A stretch of DNA of 64,000 nucleotides from Symsagittifera roscoffensis (lineage: Eukaryota > Xenacoelomorpha > Acoela > Convolutidae): assembly GCF_963678635.1 (NCBI RefSeq), contig NC_087070.1, forward strand, positions 36,211,109 through 36,275,108, written 5' to 3'. A program made the translations under genes and the position numbers. Under the pieces are notes generated by a model. That model saw nothing but the letters and a program-made list of their open reading frames with translations. It did no database searches and was not told the origin of the DNA. This document shows, piece by piece, positions 34,901 through 41,690 of the stretch (within the stretch, counting starts at the first letter, position 1; every line of letters starts with the position of its first letter).

Positions 34901-37900
34901 GCTCGTAGCGGTCGACCGGTTCTCTCGTTGGCCATCGGCAATGATCTGTGGAAATAATCGTTCGGACAAAATATTGAAATTCTTGAAGAGTTATATATCA
35001 AACCACGGGGTGCCACGGAAAATCCACATCGATCAGGGAACTAATTTCTTGTCAAATGCGGTCAAAGCTTTTTGTAATGGGGAAGGCATTGAAATCATTA
35101 AATCACCAGTAAACGACCATCGGGCAACCGGGTGTGTCGAGCGTACTATTGGAAGTCTTAAGAATTCAATCCTTACTTTCGCTCACGAAAAAAATCCTGA
35201 ACCCTTGGAGAAAATGGTCGAACGGGCCCTTGGTGCTCTCAGATTCTCGAAAAACTCAACACTTAGAATTTCGCCTTTTGAAGCTCATCATGGTAGAGAA
35301 GCAAACACAGTTTTACGGAATCTTACTAAAAAACCATCGCTGCAGAATCTGGATTGGTCACGGGTAATAAAAACGAAAAATGCTTGTTTAGATAACACCG
35401 ATCCTAGTGTGCAAGATATGCCCCATCCAGCCGACACAAACTGGAGTGTGCGATCAGACCTCGACTATGATATTCAAAACAGGACCCATGCACGACGCCT
35501 TACTGTGGATCAAGCTGAAAATCAGGACGACGAACCGTCGATACGCAGAAGTTCAGATCCCGCAGGACAACCGGGACCATCCGGATCGTTGTTTCAGCGC
35601 ACTGGAAACAAAAACCTAAGAAGGTATAGACAAATTCATTCTAAAATTAGATCTGAGAGTACACATACACTGACGTTAGATAATGGGGTTGTGCTTAGGA
35701 AATCGGGAGTGGCCGCGAAGACCATACCAAAGAAGAAATCAAAAACCGCAGCCAAATCCGTACTACCGGTACCAGTGAACGAAGCGAAAAAACGGGCAAC
35801 TCAAACAACACTACCACCGCCAACTCCGCGCGAAGTGAAGGAACGATGGACCAAGCGAATTGGGGAAAAGAAACGGGAAAGGACCGGGCGCCGATTCGAA
35901 GAAAATTACTCTGAATCAGAGGACAGCGAGGATCTACCGATTATCTCGGTAAAACGTACTCGGCAGCAAGAAACTACCACCTCTGAACCACGGATAGAAC
36001 GCTCAGCAACAGCAATACCAGAGGCCGAAGCTGAAACCGACCAGGACACCATCCCGGCACTAGGCGGTGAGTTGGATGCTCCAAATCCAGGGGTGCCAGT
36101 AACGGAGAATCCAGGGGTGCAAGACTCAACAAAACCGACCACCACCGGCAAGAAAAAGGGAGTTTCATCCAGGAAAGCAAGGCTGGTCTCATACAGTAGC
36201 CAGGGGGAAAGCCAGGACGAGACATCATCCACAACGTCTAGACGAAGCGGGCGGAAAAGAACTGCGGTCACCAAAATGGGGGGCGTAATGATTGACTTTA
36301 TCAATCAGGACAAGGAAGGAAAAAATTGATCGTCGAACCTAGAAACTTCAAACTTTGTTAAACTGTTCTAACCCAGGGAGAGGGTGAGTCACTACTGGCT
36401 TAAAACTCAATCGCTATCACTAACAAGTGATTCTTTCGTTATTAACAAAAAGTCGTCATTAGTTAAATTCTGAATTGTATACTGTAACATGAAGCTAGTA
36501 ATTCGTTTCAACTATCTGTGATCAATCAACCACCTATTTTTCTAACCATCTATTTTCAGTCATTAAAGTAAACCTGCGAAATTATTTCTACTTAACTAAA
36601 GTTTTCATTATCGAAGGAGAAGTGTCGTATTGAGTAATTTAGTTCATTTCCAAAGCTGTCAATCAAATGTTCACTCTTGGTGCTAGACTAATTGATTAGC
36701 AGGTGTTTGTCCTTGGAACAGTCTGTCACCCTTGGATATTGTTTCTAACCACTCTTGATGCTAACTTTGCAAGATTAAGTTACTGTATATCTATCTCGGA
36801 ATTAACAATTGCTCGACGATCGTTTTACCTTCTCGACAGAACTGAAGGATTGGAATGCGAGGAACTTAATCATAATGGGTGGCACTAATAACCTTTATGA
36901 TAAAGCAGGTGCCAGATTAATGGGACCGGTGGAAACATCGGATGAAATGTTCTATCTGGTTCAAATGCTAAAGTTTGACGGTTTCAATGTGGGAATCATT
37001 AAGTTGGTTGGACGAAAAAAGAAAAGCAAAACCATCTGAAGATTAAACCAATGTTATGTTGATGTCGCTAAAGAGTTGAATGTTCCCATATATGTGATCA
37101 TAAGATACAGGCACAATTTTTGGATGGATGGGCTTCATACAAATTTTTCGGATTTACGAGAACTGGCCCTCATTTTTAGAATTACTCACCAAAAGGGGAT
37201 AAGGGGGAAAGGAGAAGTTCAGATGATGCAGAATTTAATGCAGCTTTTATTTCTTAACGTTTTTCTTCGAATTTTAACTTGACCCGGTTGATGGTTGCAT
37301 ACGGAAAATGTGACAGTGACCATAGTTCGTCTTTTGACGCGGTTGATAGTGTATACTAGATTTTATAAGAAAAAATAGCCTGGTTGAGGTCTGAAGTAAC
37401 ACATCTTAGTCCCAAAAGAAGTGGATAAATCAGACGATCATCATCATCATCATCACTTCCATTTCTTTTAAATTTCTTTTCACATTCATCAGCCTGCTAC
37501 TAGGTAAACTATGCTCTCCCTTAACAAATTTGAAAATGTTGCGAAATAACGTGAATGTTTTTATTTCAAAAATGAGGTTTCAGAGGAAGATAAAGTTGTA
37601 GTGTAATGCAGTTTTCTCAAATTGCGTTATTTTATTAAGAAAATTTCTTTGTAAAAGGTTTTTAAATTTGAAGAGTCTTAAGGCCAGACTTGTTTTTGTT
37701 CTTGGAAAGTCTCCGATATGTACAATTTTTGTGAAAGTTTAGTTGAGTTTTTGGATTTTTCCAACTGAATGTTGCCTTTGCTGTGTTGTCTACTTAAAGG
37801 CCTTTGTGTTGCCTTGTCTGCTAAAAGACAGAGGTTCATGTATTTTTACAGATGCCATTTGTTATAAGAGTCGACGAAGTAAGTTTCGACTCTTATACTC

Positions 37901-38921
37901 TTATATATAGTCGTGATGATTTTTTTCGTCTATTTTTTCAGGATATGTTCACGCTCAATTTTGTTCACGCTGCTCAATTTTGATTTTTCGAAGTTATATT
38001 TTTGATTTTTTTGAAGTTCAGTTCATTTCCTTTGTTCATTTCCAGTTCATCTCCTTCATCGTAATGCAAAAGTGCAAGGGCGAAAATAGTGATCGACATG
38101 TAGTTTTGAAAATGGATTTTAATTATCAAAATTTACAGCGAAATAGAACTTAAAAACGCTTTTTTTTTGTTGTCAATTTCAGTATACGACGTAATTTATA
38201 ATGTTACTTCAAGGCAGCCGCACCAAAAAAGATGATTGCTGAAAATTCATGCGCAGGACAGTCTAAAATTTATTGTAAGTGACTAAAAACCGTTCTTTTA
38301 CATATAAGAGCAAGAAAGCCTTTTGTAAATTGTCTGGAAAAAAGGAAAATCTACTTTTGGAAGTTTTGCGAGCTATCCTTTATCCTACTTGATAATTTTT
38401 TATTGACTGTTCTGTAATTTTTTTTATTGTTTAATATGCAATGCACTTAGCAATTTGTGTTTTCGTCAGATTATATTTTCATAGAAGTAATGTATTTTTG
38501 GGACTAGAATGATCTTTTGTTTCATTATCACAAAACATGGATAGAAGTTTTTGTGTTATAAATCCCAGGTAGTGCGAAGTTCCAGCTTCCCACCCTCTTG
38601 TTAAATTGCAAAAAAAAGCTGCTCAAAAGTGGTTCCACTTCGCCTTTGTGTAATTTTATGGTTTCGATGCTTATTTTATGTTGCAGTTACTACTCGTGGC
38701 GTAGCCCTGAAAGTGGATCTTACTTCATGCAACTTCTCGCCTACAGATTGTACCAAAATGGAAACTTGCAGAATCTCGATCTTAGCACAATCATCACCCT
38801 CGTTAGCCACGATCTGGTCAATTTCCGCTCCAATGTTCCCCAGAGAGAGGGAATGCACAAGAAAAAACAGGTACCCTGGATATCATCGACACTCACAAAG
38901 AAACTCAAGTTCAAACCTTAA
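19731..38921 (+). CDS. Effector caspase, caspase-3/7-like (seven exons)
   Basis: Exons: 19731-19981, 20679-20848, 21200-21334, 22873-22942, 23479-23608, 24268-24461, 38687-38921. All six junctions keep phase and give 394 residues. The p20 region has the S1-pocket Arg block SREGSNRDA, catalytic His206 in ILSHG, and catalytic Cys254 in QACRG. The intersubunit linker reads QSDGVDEPDA, so cleavage after Asp287 is likely. The p10 region has AYSTPPGYYSWR with the second pocket Arg, then SYFMQLLAY, and ends ISSTLTKKLKF. These match executioner caspases, cysteine proteases cutting after Asp during apoptosis. The N-terminal exon lacks a visible CARD or DED and contains DEVD at residues 62-65. The start at 19731 is the first in-frame ATG; an upstream exon is not excluded. 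The last intron is 14.2 kb and full of retroelements. Confidence 0.95.
20160..20560. repeat. hAT-like non-autonomous repeat in caspase intron 1
   Basis: Begins near 20164 with GGGCAGATCTAGGATTTTC, matching the termini at 22245 and 60660. Includes a local inverted pair, GAGATATCAATTTTTG / CCAAAAATTGGTATCTC (20462-20503). The same GAGATATCCATTTTTGGCTG block occurs in the 60.2-kb copy. The right end is not defined. Confidence 0.5.
20679..20848 (+). CDS. Caspase exon 2
   Basis: Acceptor GACAG, donor GTGAAA. Residues 84-140: start of the protease fold, FYKLSKGGLKGRAIIVNITS. Confidence 0.9.
21200..21334 (+). CDS. Caspase exon 3
   Basis: Acceptor CATCAG, donor GTGAGT. Residues 141-185, DEQSREGSNRDAVNMMTSLE, then LGFKVEVFENLKS. 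Carries the first substrate-pocket Arg. Confidence 0.93.
21765..22244 (+). repeat. tRNA-headed composite repeat, family A, tail cut
   Basis: Colinear with 48815-49270: CCAACCTAAGTCGCAAATAT, head 21917-21995 (TGTAGCGTAGAGGTTGGGAG, then GAGGGTTCGAACCTGGACAG), ACTGCTAATGCGTCATAATT, GTAGACTCATAATTGGCGTG. The tail stops at GCGAAGTA, where a hAT-type terminus begins. Lies in caspase intron 3. Confidence 0.75.
22245..22520. mobile_element. hAT-type MITE fragment inside a composite repeat
   Basis: CCAGGGGCGGATCTAAGATT at the left end is a hAT-like terminus shared with 20164 and with the inverted right end at 60645-60663. The insertion point is inside the tail hairpin of the family A repeat, so the hAT copy is the younger. 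The right terminus is not recognisable. Confidence 0.55.
22873..22942 (+). CDS. Caspase exon 4 (catalytic His)
   Basis: Acceptor TTTTAG, donor GTGAGT. Only 70 bases, residues 186-208: TLDPKKVNANVDVFAMVILS followed by the catalytic His-Gly. Confidence 0.93.
23125..23345 (+). repeat. tRNA-derived SINE, family D
   Basis: A head at about 23131-23191 (GAGCGGTGGTGAAGTGGTTT as A box, GGATGTTCGAGGCCC as B box) is followed by GCCAAAAAACTGCATGTAAT and CGCAACAGCGGCTCTCCGCG, GAGCTGAACAGCTCGTATG. The last block recurs in diverged form at 57085-57145. Lies in caspase intron 4. Confidence 0.65.
23479..23608 (+). CDS. Caspase exon 5
   Basis: Acceptor GTTAG, donor GTAGGT. Residues 209-252: NREEHDVIMSSDSEEILFKY, then LAGKPKLFFVQ, the strand leading into the catalytic Cys. 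Confidence 0.93.
24268..24461 (+). CDS. Caspase exon 6 (catalytic Cys, linker)
   Basis: Acceptor GTTCAG, donor GTCAGT. Residues 253-316 begin ACRGD, placing Cys254 right after the junction. The Asp-rich linker runs to QSDGVDEPDA. The p10 start IPAEADIFVAYSTPPG follows. Longer frames that read through this exon on both strands are chance. Confidence 0.95.
25680..25850 (+). pseudogene. LINE AP-endonuclease remnant
   Basis: LNARSIRVKL followed by FDFFFIVESWLCLNSDESYF matches the N-terminal blocks of LINE apurinic endonucleases. Frame is lost soon after. Confidence 0.75.
27360..27950 (+). pseudogene. LINE reverse transcriptase remnant
   Basis: GVPQGSILGP and YADD, the two most conserved non-LTR RT motifs, are present about 90 bases apart. 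KINPGKTEILFMKSKR and VNFLNSLEVTLDSSFSLDKH follow in an open stretch to 27947. Confidence 0.85.
28295..28551 (+). pseudogene. SGNH-esterase LINE ORF, 5' fragment
   Basis: From the ATG at 28295 one frame reads EELKILKRINLFEDKPFSRV, then KVFFSDKLCVR before a stop. The VFFSD block is where SGNH hydrolases have their nucleophile motif (GDS), here altered to SDK. It begins six bases after the stop of the preceding LINE. The gypsy insertion at 28552 splits it from its continuation at 36839. Degenerate. Confidence 0.55.
28552..28767 (+). repeat. Gypsy LTR, 5'
   Basis: 216 bases, TGTCGTATTG to TTCTCGACA. The same sequence occurs at 32593-32808 and 36623-36838. Begins TG and ends CA. Confidence 0.93.
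28767..32330 (+). CDS. Gypsy gag-pol copy 1: Gag, PR, RT, RNase H, integrase lost
   Basis: One uninterrupted frame from the ATG at the LTR/PBS boundary. Gag has two Cys-rich knuckles (CYNCDQQ... near 29592 and CNFCHKIGHFERTC near 29661). Protease has WIDSGSP (active Asp near 29985). Reverse transcriptase has FTTMDLTYAYGQLPL and FIDDILV near 30927. RNase H has VCDASHNGLG near 31375, TNELEMLAVVWG and TDHKAL. The frame then leaves the element at 32257, crosses a 5-base filler and ends in the last codons of the duplicated LINE ORF2 (DIKTFCSEN... to 32330). Integrase is absent, so this copy cannot integrate by itself. Gag and pol share one frame with no shift. Confidence 0.9.
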   Translation: MAQSAGLGGGKNPLGITGFWPAKCTEPPMMWEFWINRFQWGMVAKHSLNPMNFYFAANLTAAQITDLPAEVDGKNRRESEMVLISNLYLCLGEKGQDELHKRRPHLDLQTIRYPRMIHALETEFKKERNETYETYQLLSRKQFINESLEQFHSVLSGLAARCNFGVLEDRILRDVFIVNMNNRDAQKELRRSTKTPEEVYRIALSYEKGSKYASSYVATGSAGTPGLSSGGGGIQIKSEPVGIIRGGYRNNRSRGRGSYQGRGSYRGRNPLNNNKCYNCDQQNFTREHLDRCPAKGVTCNFCHKIGHFERTCRGKRGNQRGQGAVGMIRENVDDHQLENSADEEASQHASSIGWVNKNPVVHSWDSSSSDGDYMVMAIKRRGVTELKVAGAQLPIKVNGKPTRVWIDSGSPISIFTIGELRKTLGTSGVKLDNLTEEDNAFRDYGNNPLQMIGTMAVTIQSNGWKIQARIKVIGGNRPSIIGRDLMPQLGLQLVQQTPGDQIMSIGEGSHDALEPEGELDSWQTYFSKQFSNLFSRVGKIRNYKVAAEFFENLTPVQQKGRRVPISLQEKVDAEIDKLLKQGHIEKLPECSDKYFVSPIVITVKKDGSVKLALESRELNKQVHKNKYQMPNIEELMDTVGQTISEKKQGDVYFTTMDLTYAYGQLPLNAETSIQCNFSLIGGRSTGTYRFKTGFYGLTTMPAEFQRAMDCILAEYPQAHAFIDDILVVTKGTAVDHIATVEKILKKLDRENMSLKLTKCKFAQRECEWLGHKITPTGITPLVRKTEPIEALTPPRTLSQLKSFMGSIHSLHKYLPALAESSAPLRPLLSKNNEYIWTPECQNAFENLKKQVSNIVELRHFDIHKDIRIVCDASHNGLGAVLEQLGPEGWRPISFASRYLNEAEKKYSTNELEMLAVVWGAEYFRNYILGRSFLIVTDHKALISLLNGNNKKNKTMFSRLTRWLDRLIPFDFQIEHKPGAKIGLADYLSRHPSKEATPISAYDNMFTVAKINLIRNALGFNTSRGPTTSKGQIYTANRKLSINRLEVSSHNDSVEGGKTCKRKSTNQKKPRGLSRRLSEMRTGLVGAIIHSEHSCSKLSKSNLQNQNIFISSPQNLKPHINMDRSMRKWQKFLKQHPSLNSSSDEIEELPPNVSLEAITRETRSMISDIKTFCSENLIIMVLIITSFQ
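28768..28785 (+). promoter_or_regulatory. Gypsy primer binding site, tRNA-Ser type
   Basis: TGGCGCAGTCGGCAGGAT directly after the LTR is complementary to a tRNA 3' end of the form ...CCGACTGCGCCA, which fits metazoan tRNA-Ser. The gag ATG at 28767 straddles the LTR/PBS boundary. Confidence 0.75.
32263..32592 (+). repeat. Duplicated LINE tail and SGNH start between gypsy copies
   Basis: Repeats 28222-28551 with very few differences. Its presence between two gypsy copies shows the duplication included host flank and happened after insertion. Confidence 0.9.
32593..32808 (+). repeat. Gypsy LTR, internal copy
   Basis: Same 216 bases as 28552-28767, part of the 4041-bp duplicated unit. It is followed by the same PBS and ATG. 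Confidence 0.93.
32808..36329 (+). CDS. Gypsy copy 2: Gag N-terminus fused to RNase H and integrase
   Basis: The frame opens like copy 1 to LYLCLG (about 33083), then jumps to RECEWLGHKITP. Exactly 2010 bases are lost relative to copy 1 (rest of Gag, protease, most of RT), leaving the frame open. RNase H is present as in copy 1. Integrase follows with the zinc module H(34653)..H(34662)..C..C (CPECTAAGK near 34749) and catalytic core residues in QLDFWGP, HIDQGTNF and CVERTIGSL. A long polar C-terminal tail rich in Lys, Ser, Arg and Thr ends QDKEGKN. Structurally a defective gag-integrase fusion. Whether any protein is made is unknown. Confidence 0.88.
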   Translation: MAQSAGLGGGKNPLGITGFWPAKCTEPPMMWEFWINRFQWGMVAKHSLNPMNFYFAANLTAAQITDLPAEVDGKNRRESEMVLISNLYLCLGMRECEWLGHKITPTGITPLVRKTEPIEALTPPRTLSQLKSFMGSIHSLHKYLPALAESSAPLRPLLSKNNEYIWTPECQNAFENLKKQVSNIVELRHFDIHKDIRIVCDASHNGLGAVLEQLGPEGWRPISFASRYLNEAEKKYSTNELEMLAVVWGAEYFRNYILGRSFLIVTDHKALISLLNGNNKKNKTMFSRLTRWLDRLIPFDFQIEHKPGAKIGLADYLSRHPSKEATPISAYDNMFTVAKINLIRNALGFNTSRGPTTSKGQIYTANRKLSINRLEVSSHNDSVEGGKTCKRKSTNQKKPRGLSRRLSEMRTGLVGAIIHSEHSCSKLSKSNLQNQNIFTSSPQNLKPHINMDRSMRKWQKFLKQHPSLNSSSDEIEELPPNVSLEAITRETRSIRTNTTLSLPSEFKGETVPPVDPNLVCMSIIPRNRKIVNKTTALPDLFNLKFIESNYVSDPQLSAIRDLIITQDPDIHEKVTRMSRYHAQFVNDFSVKENVVWMDDKLAIPINLQSAINNRIHAYHHGKSNMFDAAKDVWYPYIYRSIASIAEGCPECTAAGKNLKTLIGKNQLGSVPEPKEPNESVQLDFWGPINYLNESSKYVLVAVDRFSRWPSAMICGNNRSDKILKFLKSYISNHGVPRKIHIDQGTNFLSNAVKAFCNGEGIEIIKSPVNDHRATGCVERTIGSLKNSILTFAHEKNPEPLEKMVERALGALRFSKNSTLRISPFEAHHGREANTVLRNLTKKPSLQNLDWSRVIKTKNACLDNTDPSVQDMPHPADTNWSVRSDLDYDIQNRTHARRLTVDQAENQDDEPSIRRSSDPAGQPGPSGSLFQRTGNKNLRRYRQIHSKIRSESTHTLTLDNGVVLRKSGVAAKTIPKKKSKTAAKSVLPVPVNEAKKRATQTTLPPPTPREVKERWTKRIGEKKRERTGRRFEENYSESEDSEDLPIISVKRTRQQETTTSEPRIERSATAIPEAEAETDQDTIPALGGELDAPNPGVPVTENPGVQDSTKPTTTGKKKGVSSRKARLVSYSSQGESQDETSSTTSRRSGRKRTAVTKMGGVMIDFINQDKEGKN
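36613..36622 (+). promoter_or_regulatory. Gypsy polypurine tract
   Basis: GAAGGAGAAG immediately before the 3' LTR, the expected plus-strand primer position. Confidence 0.75.
36623..36838 (+). repeat. Gypsy LTR, 3'
   Basis: Identical by eye to the 5' LTR over 216 bases, then the GAAC target duplication. Confidence 0.93.
36839..37285 (+). pseudogene. SGNH-esterase LINE ORF, 3' fragment
   Basis: Continues the fragment broken at 28551: LKDWNARNLIIMGGTNNLYD carries a GGTNN block like the SGNH Asn motif. YVDVAKELNVPIYVI and HNFWMDGLHTNFSDL follow, where DGLH fits the catalytic Asp-x-x-His. Frame shifts occur near 37040-37080. CR1-group LINE ORF1 proteins are known to carry such esterase domains. 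Its own RT is not found downstream. Confidence 0.7.
38629..38665 (+). repeat. Composite-repeat tail next to caspase exon 7
   Basis: CACTTCGCCTTTGTGTAATT, then GGTTTCGATGCTTATTTT matches the tail of the family A repeat at 49250-49292. It ends within about 22 bases of the exon 7 acceptor, so repeat sequence probably supplies the branch point or pyrimidine tract. Confidence 0.6.
38687..38921 (+). CDS. Caspase exon 7 (p10) with stop
   Basis: Acceptor TTGCAG. Residues 317-394: YYSWRSPESGSYFMQLLAYR through PWISSTLTKKLKFKP and TAA. Contains the Trp-Arg of the S1/S2 pocket. Confidence 0.94.
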
Positions 38922-39053
38922 TGACTAAATTCAATTAAAAACCTATTTGTAAAGTAAAATCTTCGTTGCTGTAAATAGCGGCTTTGTTCGTATTCGTACT
39001 AGATTAATATCCGTGCTAGTAATGACCTAAGTTAATCTAGATCTATCGTTAAT

Positions 39054-39059
39054 AATAAA
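39054..39059 (+). terminator. Candidate polyadenylation signal for the caspase
   Basis: AATAAA 133 bases after the stop, the first canonical hexamer downstream. Confidence 0.5.
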
Positions 39060-39704
39060 ATGGGGGTAGGGATGCATAAAGGATTAATGGACTGTTAACA
39101 AGAGCGGAGGTTATGTTAGAGTGCGAGTCAACTTTTTCAATCCAAAGGCCACGTGTCTGTGAACAATCTTTGTATTGTTAAATAGAGCATATCATTTATA
39201 TCGGATAATTGAACGTGTATTTATTGCACCGTTTTATTTTTGGGTAGAGAATGATAACTGGCAAATTGGCCCGGTTCTTAATTACTCTGATATGTGAGGC
39301 CTGAAGATTGATTCTCGTAATATTGATTCTCTTTTTTTTTGGGTGAGACTTCCAGAGCATTTTCAAATTAACCATTAAATAATTTTTGAGTTATTCGTCG
39401 TTTTTTTCCGTGATGTACGCGAAATGCAGCTTACGTGTTAAACAAGCAATCAGGTTGAGAGATATCATGAATTAGATAATAAAATCAGATCGACTAAGCT
39501 GGTTGTTAACAGGGCAAAAGTTTTATTTGAAATTAATTTCTTCTACTTGTGATTCTATTTCTATTTTGTAAACGCTTCATCAAATTTGCTAGATGAAAAT
39601 TTGTAAATTAACAATCAAGTGCTGAGAATTGAATTATAGCAATCAAAATCTGAGTTTTCTGTTTAAGATCAGCATATGAAAGCAGCTTCTAAACCGGTGT
39701 TTTT
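39060..39704. other. Non-coding interval after the caspase
   Basis: AT-rich, no gene or distinct repeat recognised. Confidence 0.5.
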
Positions 39705-40475
39705 TTACGCTTGCGACAAGCAAGCGTTATCAAATAGGAATAGACTTTTTCGGGTTAACAACTTGTTTAACAGAATCACCCTTATCTTGGTTCATATCGA
39801 ATTCAAAATTCTAAGCAACTTCGGCTTAGTTAGTCTGTCGTAAGAATTACCTATGGGACGGCAAAGGTCCCCATTCGAATCTGACGAGGATCTGTTTTTT
39901 TTTTCTAACGGGAAAATTCCGTTTCAAAGGAATTGTCGGCCAATGATTTGTCTGCTTATGTTCTGTCGGCTTAATTGCCACAAAGAATTTTTTGCTGTAC
40001 ACAATTTACATCGTAATTTCTTTTAGTTATTTAAATTTAAAGTCTGCTGTTTGTAATTTAACAAAAGTTTCTATATGTTGGCTTAGTATATATTTTTTTT
40101 TTTTTCATTTAGAAGCTTTATTCGGCCTAAGGGTTTTCGGCTTATAATTTTATCGGCCTACTAACCTGGTTTTGGGTCGTTTGGGGAAACCATAATTTGT
40201 ATGCTTTCTCACAGATCGCACAGAGTCGAATTTATAGTTCAATGTTTTTCTGACAACAATTTTATTTTCGCTCGATAATTATTGTTGAAATTTCATTAAA
40301 CGCTATCGAATGCGTTAATAGACGTACTGTTTGCAAATAAATTATCATTCCAGACAAGATTTTGAAGTTTAAAAAAAGGCTTAGTGGCTCTCCTTTCCTT
40401 ACCTGTTCTCTAGCTTGCAGCGCTCTTTTTGTGATACTGCAAATGACGCGAAGCTTCGCTTCGCCTATGTTATAA
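39705..40475 (+). repeat. tRNA-headed composite repeat, long form, copy 2
   Basis: Starts with a hairpin CGCTTGCGACAAGCAAGCG (39710-39728). The head at about 39826-39895 has a CCCATTCGAATCTGACGAGG B box. The body has AATTGTCGGCCAATGATTTG and TGTCTGCTTATGTTCTGTCG. The tail is GCGAAGCTTCGCTTCGCC near 40448. Colinear with 2355-3215. Confidence 0.65.
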
Positions 40476-40489
40476 GTTCAATTTAATTT

Positions 40490-41070
40490 CTTCCTTGATG
40501 GGAACGCAAACTATGCTCTTCAATGATAAAACTGTTAATAGCGCAAAACGTTCAGACTCTTTTATAGGTCGCGATGATTTTCTTTGCGGAAAAGTCGTAA
40601 CATTTGATCAGGATAAAATTTTAATTTTTTGCGGTTTTTTTCAAGTTCAGTTTATTTTCTTTGCTAAAAAGAAGGCAAACTCCACTATCGAACAGCAAAA
40701 ATGTGAAGTTCACGAAAAGTATGGTCAACTTCTTATTTCGAAACAGGATTTTATTTTTTAAATACTTAGCGAAATAGAAATTATACCTATTGATTCAGTT
40801 TTCTGAAATTGGGTCAGTTTTGTCGAAAAAATTCCAGTCATACCTTGTTCTAGAAATTCAAAGAGCTTTAGGGCCATCTTTTTTTTCTTTGAAATTCGAG
40901 AAAGAGAAGAAAGAAATGTTTTAATTAGTTATCCAGTTTTTTTAGGTATCAATTTATTTTTTTCATAAAACAGTTTTAAAAAATAAAGTTTTTCGGTTGA
41001 ATATATTTTTCTATAGATTTGACTTCTCCTAGTCTAAAAATTTGATTTTTGCTCAGATAATACGAATTAT
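40490..41070 (+). repeat. Interspersed repeat body, copy 2
   Basis: Related to 400-680 and 60690-60930 (ACTATCGAACAGCAAAAATG, TTGATTCAG blocks). The 88-codon frame at 40495-40761 is a by-product. Confidence 0.5.
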
Positions 41071-41222
41071 TTTAATACTTGCGAGAGCAAGTGTTCTGTA
41101 ATTGTTAACAAAGCATTTTTCCCGTAAAAACGCTTCCTACAAATTCAACTTGCTTTTCTACTTTTTTCTTATTGGAGCTTAACGGTTTGCAGGATTGTTT
41201 CCACTTGGCCGAGAGGTAACTT

Positions 41223-41463
41223 GTATTGGTGATTTTTCCTACCTGAACTGGAATTGATCCTTCTTATTCAGTTCAAACTGAAAGATCACTTCCCGATTTT
41301 TGTTAAAATTAGCTGGCGAAACATGACCTTTAGTCATTGGTTCGAGCAACTTTGTGTGGGTGATTTACCATATATATTTGATCTGATTTGCTACTGGAAT
41401 TATCACTCAAATCTCATTAATTCACTCCTTATTAATCAACTGTTTGTCGCTGCAATAACCTTG
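41223..41463 (+). repeat. Copia LTR, 5'
   Basis: GTATTGGTGATTTTTCC to GCAATAACCTTG. The partner is at 46155. Confidence 0.85.
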
Positions 41464-41466
41464 ATA

Positions 41467-41480
41467 GGTTATGGGCCCAG
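41467..41480 (+). promoter_or_regulatory. Copia primer binding site
   Basis: GGTTATGGGCCCAG is complementary to the anticodon stem-loop CTGGGCCCATAACC of initiator tRNA-Met, the half-tRNA priming known for Drosophila copia. Confidence 0.85.
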
Positions 41481-41690
41481 ATGCCCAATCACGAGTGAGA
41501 AGTCAGGAGTCAAGATTGACTGTTTGTTCAAACGAATAAGGAAAAAAGCTGAGATTTGCAGTGGAGTTGTGACAGTAAAAATCACAACTTGAAATATACA
41601 ACTGATCAGTTAGACAACTGCGAGAGAAGCAGGCCAAAACTACTTGGATATAGACGATTGATCAGACAGAGAAGTGCAAAGATAGAAGAA

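Larger units (their letters stand above)
28548..36842 (+). mobile_element. Ty3/gypsy retrotransposon, recombinant
   Basis: The outermost LTRs are flanked by a 4-bp target duplication, GAAC (28548-28551 and 36839-36842). Three LTR copies, 216 bases each, appear identical, so insertion is recent. Inside, 28222-32257 (including LINE tail, LTR and gag-pol) is tandemly duplicated with a period of 4041 bases. The second copy then lost 2010 bases. Copy 1 has gag, protease, RT and RNase H but no integrase. Copy 2 has the gag N-terminus fused to RNase H and integrase. Neither copy is complete. Confidence 0.9.
24462..38686. other. Caspase last intron, filled by nested retroelements
   Basis: 14,225 bases. 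From left to right: decayed LINE, start of an SGNH-type LINE ORF, gypsy element, remainder of the SGNH fragment, then about 1.3 kb of AT-rich DNA (37300-38600). That last part includes a short hairpin, TATAAGAGTCGA...TCGACTCTTATA (37865-37899). The acceptor TTTTATGTTGCAG lies just after a composite-repeat tail. Confidence 0.85.

Noticed and set aside
28552..36838. Two independent gypsy insertions in tandem
   Set aside because: There is a single 4-bp target duplication at the outer ends, and the spacer between copies repeats the upstream flank, which points to duplication after one insertion.
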